This document shows positions 61,920 to 64,000 of a stretch of DNA of 64,000 nucleotides, piece after piece. Source of the stretch: Sphingobium wenxiniae (GTDB lineage Bacteria; Pseudomonadota; Alphaproteobacteria; Sphingomonadales; Sphingomonadaceae). The stretch covers positions 84,098 to 148,097 of the forward strand of contig NZ_VLKK01000009.1 in the NCBI RefSeq assembly GCF_007830065.1. The letters run 5' to 3'. Made by a program: the position numbers and the translations under genes. Below the pieces are notes generated by a model. It saw only the letters and a program-made list of their open reading frames with translations, made no database searches and was not told the origin of the DNA. Position 1 is the stretch's first letter. The number at the start of each line of letters is the position of its first letter.

Positions 61920-62006
61920 GCCCAGATGGCGGAATTGGTAGACGCACCAGCTTCAGGTGCTGGCGATCGCAAGGTCGTGGAGGTTCGAGTCCTCTTCTGG
62001 GCACCA
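61920..62006 (+). tRNA. tRNA-Leu (CAG anticodon)
   Basis: 87 bases with encoded CCA. The acceptor stem pairs GCCCAGA (61920-61926) with TCTGGGC (61996-62002). The anticodon stem is CCAGC and GCTGG, with loop TTCAGGT and anticodon CAG, which reads CUG leucine codons. A long variable arm (GGCGATCGCAAGGTCG) identifies a class II tRNA such as Leu. The T-loop GGTTCGAGTCC is standard. An integrase gene follows on the same strand, so the 3' end is a probable attachment site. Confidence 0.97.
61981..62006 (+). other. possible attL site at the tRNA 3' end
   Basis: The tRNA-Leu 3' half (AGGTTCGAGTCCTCTTCTGG and GCACCA) is the usual integration core for P4-type integrases that insert at Leu tRNA genes. 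The integrase starts 191 bp downstream. The second copy, attR, must lie outside the window, so this is inferred from gene order. Confidence 0.5.
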
Positions 62007-62196
62007 TCAACTCATTCCCTGTTGTAGCTAAATAACTCGCCAAAATGGCGGAAAACTGCTACTTTTCAGCATATCTCGTCGCGGAGTGCGTCTCGATGTG
62101 TCTGGGCAGTTCACCGATTCTGTGTACCTTTCTGCGTCCATATGTGCGGCTAAGGCTACCGCTATGTACACGCGCCTCTGTTGAGGGGGCGCGGTC
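62007..62196 (+). other. gap between tRNA-Leu and integrase
   Basis: 190 bp with no clear gene. It likely carries integrase promoter and arm-binding sites, but none could be recognised directly. Confidence 0.3.
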
Positions 62197-63417
62197 ATGG
62201 CATTGAACGATGTCGCAATCCGCGCCCTGAAGCCTCAGAGTCGAAGCTATATGGTCACTGACGAGAAAGGGCTCTGCATCGAAGTCGCTGTAAGCGGATC
62301 GAAGTTGTGGCGCTTTCGCTATAGGTTTGCAGGCAAGCCGCGAAAGCTTGCGCTCGGACCGTATCCAGAGGTGTCGCTTAAAGACGCTCGCCGACTGCGA
62401 GACGAAGCCCGAAGCGCGGTGCGTGATGGGATAGACCCCGGAGTTGAGCGCAAAAATGCCAAGCTGACGGCCCGTTTCAACGCTGCCAACACGTTTGGCA
62501 CGGTTGCAGAAGAATATATCGAGCACAAGCTGGTCAAAGAAGGGCGGGCCGCCGTCACAGTCGAAAAGGCGAAATGGCTGCTCCTCCAGATGAAGCCGAT
62601 CTGGGACCAGCCCCTCGTCGAAATCAAGCCAGCGGAAGTCTTTGGCGTTCTTCGTCGCTTGGAGGGGCAGCGCAAGCATGAAACAGCCAAACGCTGCCGC
62701 TCGTTCACCAGCCGCGTGTTCCGCTATGCTGCGGCAACCGGGCGAGCAGACAGTGACCCGGCCGCAATGCTCAGCGGACAGTTGATTGCCCCAAAGGTGA
62801 AGCATCATGCGGCGATTCTTGAGCCGAAAAAGCTGGGGGAGTTGCTGCGGAGCATTGATGCCTTCGAAGGTGCCCCGATTACCCGGCTGGCACTGCAAAT
62901 TGCGCCGCACGTCATGGCGAGGCCGGGCGAACTGCGACAGGCGACATGGGACGAGTTCGATCTCGACACCAAGATTTGGCGGATCAAGCCCGAGCGCATG
63001 AAGATGCGCCGTCCTCACGCTATTCCGCTGTCCGAGCAGGTTCTGAACTATCTGCGTGAGTTGCAGCAGTTCAGTGGGCCGGAAGGCTACGTTTTTCCAG
63101 CATTCCACACGACCCGTCGCCCAATGAGCGAAAACACGATGAACCAAGCGTTCCGCCGCATGGGCTACACCAGCGATGAAGTAACAGCGCACGGCCTGCG
63201 CACGACAGCCTCTACCCTTCTCAATGAAAGCGGGAAGTGGCATCCTGATGCGATCGAGCGCGCGTTAGCGCATGGGGATAGCGATGCCGTCAGAGGCATC
63301 TATAACCGCGGGCACTATTGGGATGATCGCGTCAAGATGATGACATGGTGGAGCGGTTATCTCGATCGACTTCGTGAAGGAGGTGAGATCGTTCCTTTTC
63401 GTGCGGAAGTTCAATAA
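62197..63417 (+). CDS. P4-type tyrosine recombinase (integrase)
   Basis: Site-specific recombinase that inserts a genomic island at the adjacent tRNA-Leu. The 406 residues have the N-terminal DUF4102-like domain (SYMVTDEKGLCIEVAVSGSK with RKLALGPYPEVSL), a SAM-like core-binding domain (about 95-190) and the catalytic domain. Catalytic residues are present: Arg in ARPGELRQATW, His-x-x-Arg in HGLRTTAST, and the late region AHGDSDAVRGIYNRG with the Tyr nucleophile. No truncation is visible, so it may still be active. The ATG at 62197 is the natural start. Confidence 0.95.
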   Translation: MALNDVAIRALKPQSRSYMVTDEKGLCIEVAVSGSKLWRFRYRFAGKPRKLALGPYPEVSLKDARRLRDEARSAVRDGIDPGVERKNAKLTARFNAANTFGTVAEEYIEHKLVKEGRAAVTVEKAKWLLLQMKPIWDQPLVEIKPAEVFGVLRRLEGQRKHETAKRCRSFTSRVFRYAAATGRADSDPAAMLSGQLIAPKVKHHAAILEPKKLGELLRSIDAFEGAPITRLALQIAPHVMARPGELRQATWDEFDLDTKIWRIKPERMKMRRPHAIPLSEQVLNYLRELQQFSGPEGYVFPAFHTTRRPMSENTMNQAFRRMGYTSDEVTAHGLRTTASTLLNESGKWHPDAIERALAHGDSDAVRGIYNRGHYWDDRVKMMTWWSGYLDRLREGGEIVPFRAEVQ

Positions 63418-63692
63418 TGACTCATTGCCGCGTTAAATTCGATTGGAAGAGAATAGAGAGCATATCGGAACTTCCATTCGACAACGATCTTAGAAATGAA
63501 ATAGAAAATAACTTTTCTTGGTTCAAACTGCGGAGTGAAGATTATGCTGAAGGCGTATCGTCCGATGAATTTGCGAACGCCAGAAAAGCACTGGGCTCAC
63601 TATCTCGGACAAAATTCGCTCGATTTCAGATTGAACCAATTGAAAATGAGATAATGAACCGCCCCGGGTTTGTCGGAGGCCATTTGGTTTAA
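63417..63692 (+). pseudogene. truncated hypothetical gene cut by an IS element
   Basis: A 91-codon frame beginning at ATG 63417, one base before the end of the integrase stop. The sequence is AT-rich with no known domain (FDWKRIESISELPF, FSWFKLRSEDYAEG). The last about twelve residues (from 63655) are encoded by the IS terminus (TGAACCGCCCCGGGTTTG), so the original protein probably ended elsewhere. It is a likely fragment of an island gene. Confidence 0.6.
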
Positions 63693-64000
63693 GTTACGCA
63701 GCCATGGGTTGGTCGTCCAGCATGGCATAATATCGTTCTTCGGCTTCGGCGGGCGGGATATTGCCGTTGGGCTCCAGCAGTCGTCGGTTGTTGAACCAGT
63801 CGACCCATTCCAGCGTGGCATATTCGACCGCTTCGAACGACCGCCATGGGCCTCGCCGGTGGATCACCTCGGCCTTGTAAAGGCCATTGATTGTCTCGGC
63901 CAAAGCGTTGTCATAGCTGTCGCCGACACTGCCAACCGACGGTTCGATACCGGCTTCGGCAAGGCGCTCGGAGTATCTGATCGAGACATATTGGCTGCCG
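63655..64000 (-). mobile_element. IS3-family insertion sequence, one end
   Basis: The element starts at about 63655 with a terminal sequence TGAACCGCCCCGGGTTTGTC, typical of inverted repeats of certain IS3-family elements. It runs to the window end and carries the 3' part of the transposase. The other end and the target duplication lie outside. It interrupts the truncated gene at 63417. Confidence 0.75.
63694..64000 (-). CDS. IS3-family transposase (orfB), C-terminal part
   Basis: The minus-strand frame is open to the window edge; about 101 residues are visible. It matches the end of the IS3-type DDE integrase core: GSVGDSYDNALAETINGLYK, with the catalytic Glu in ALAE, then EVIHRRGPWRSFEAVEYAT and the NRRLLEPNGNIPPAEAEERY tail of rve_3. 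The N-terminal half, including the two Asp residues and orfA, lies outside the window. The stop is at 63694-63696. Confidence 0.9.
   Translation of the reverse strand, partial: GSQYVSIRYSERLAEAGIEPSVGSVGDSYDNALAETINGLYKAEVIHRRGPWRSFEAVEYATLEWVDWFNNRRLLEPNGNIPPAEAEERYYAMLDDQPMAA

Noticed and set aside
61790..61972. N-terminal extension of the alpha/beta hydrolase through the tRNA gene
   Set aside because: The open frame includes the tRNA-Leu on the other strand; a coding region there is unlikely and the residues are not domain-like.

Overview
The window is about 64 kb of high-GC bacterial chromosome (roughly two thirds G+C by eye). Gene content suggests an alphaproteobacterium of the Sphingomonadaceae, Sphingobium or Sphingomonas-like. 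The reasons are three large TonB-dependent receptors, a spinster-like MFS carrier, several CoA-dependent catabolic genes, a DUF2093 protein next to xseA, an alphaproteobacterial-type glutamate-cysteine ligase, and an SSEVETR-encoding intergenic repeat that I associate with sphingomonads. Species cannot be fixed without a search.

Layout. 1-1.4 kb: end of tolB, then pal and a terminator. 1.5-6.6 kb: a MarR-controlled efflux operon (marR, FUSC pump, DUF1656, HlyD-like adaptor, outer-membrane factor). 6.7-11.7 kb: a small conserved protein, an M16 protease and a divergent M28 aminopeptidase. 11.8-14.4 kb: clpB. 14.4-21.5 kb: two paralogous TonB receptors that share a leader sequence, with a 2OG-Fe(II) oxygenase gene between them. 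21.9-46 kb: mostly housekeeping genes (M23 peptidase, DUF2093, xseA, purD, a helix-hairpin-helix protein, a CysQ-like phosphatase, pmbA, nudC, mutY, dciA, two DsbA-like proteins, smc, a phospholipase D-like protein, ubiA, rsmE, gshA, two membrane proteins, ruvAB). 45-49.2 kb: an acyl-CoA ligase, two small lipoproteins, gloB and gloA. 49.4-59.7 kb: a one-directional accessory catabolic block. 60-61.8 kb: a TPR protein and an alpha/beta hydrolase. 61.9 kb to the end: tRNA-Leu(CAG), a P4-type integrase, a truncated AT-rich gene and the start of an IS3-family element, i.e. the left edge of a genomic island.

The most interesting part is the 49.4-59.7 kb block. Read in its direction of transcription it is: TonB receptor, 2,4-dienoyl-CoA-reductase-like SDR, amidohydrolase_2 protein, two crotonase-fold proteins lacking the usual hydratase glutamates, class III CoA-transferase, TetR regulator, spinster-like MFS carrier, and a crotonase that keeps both glutamates. 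This looks like uptake plus CoA activation plus isomerisation, reduction and hydrolysis of an unsaturated or cyclic acid. No thiolase, acyl-CoA dehydrogenase or oxygenase is present, so the pathway must be completed elsewhere and its substrate is unknown.

Other points of note: the purD and xseA start codons overlap on opposite strands in a single CATG; a perfect 7-bp inverted repeat lies over the likely -10 region of marR; the two TonB receptors at 14-21 kb share a similar leader of about 125 bp; and the alpha/beta hydrolase beside the tRNA appears to start at ATT.
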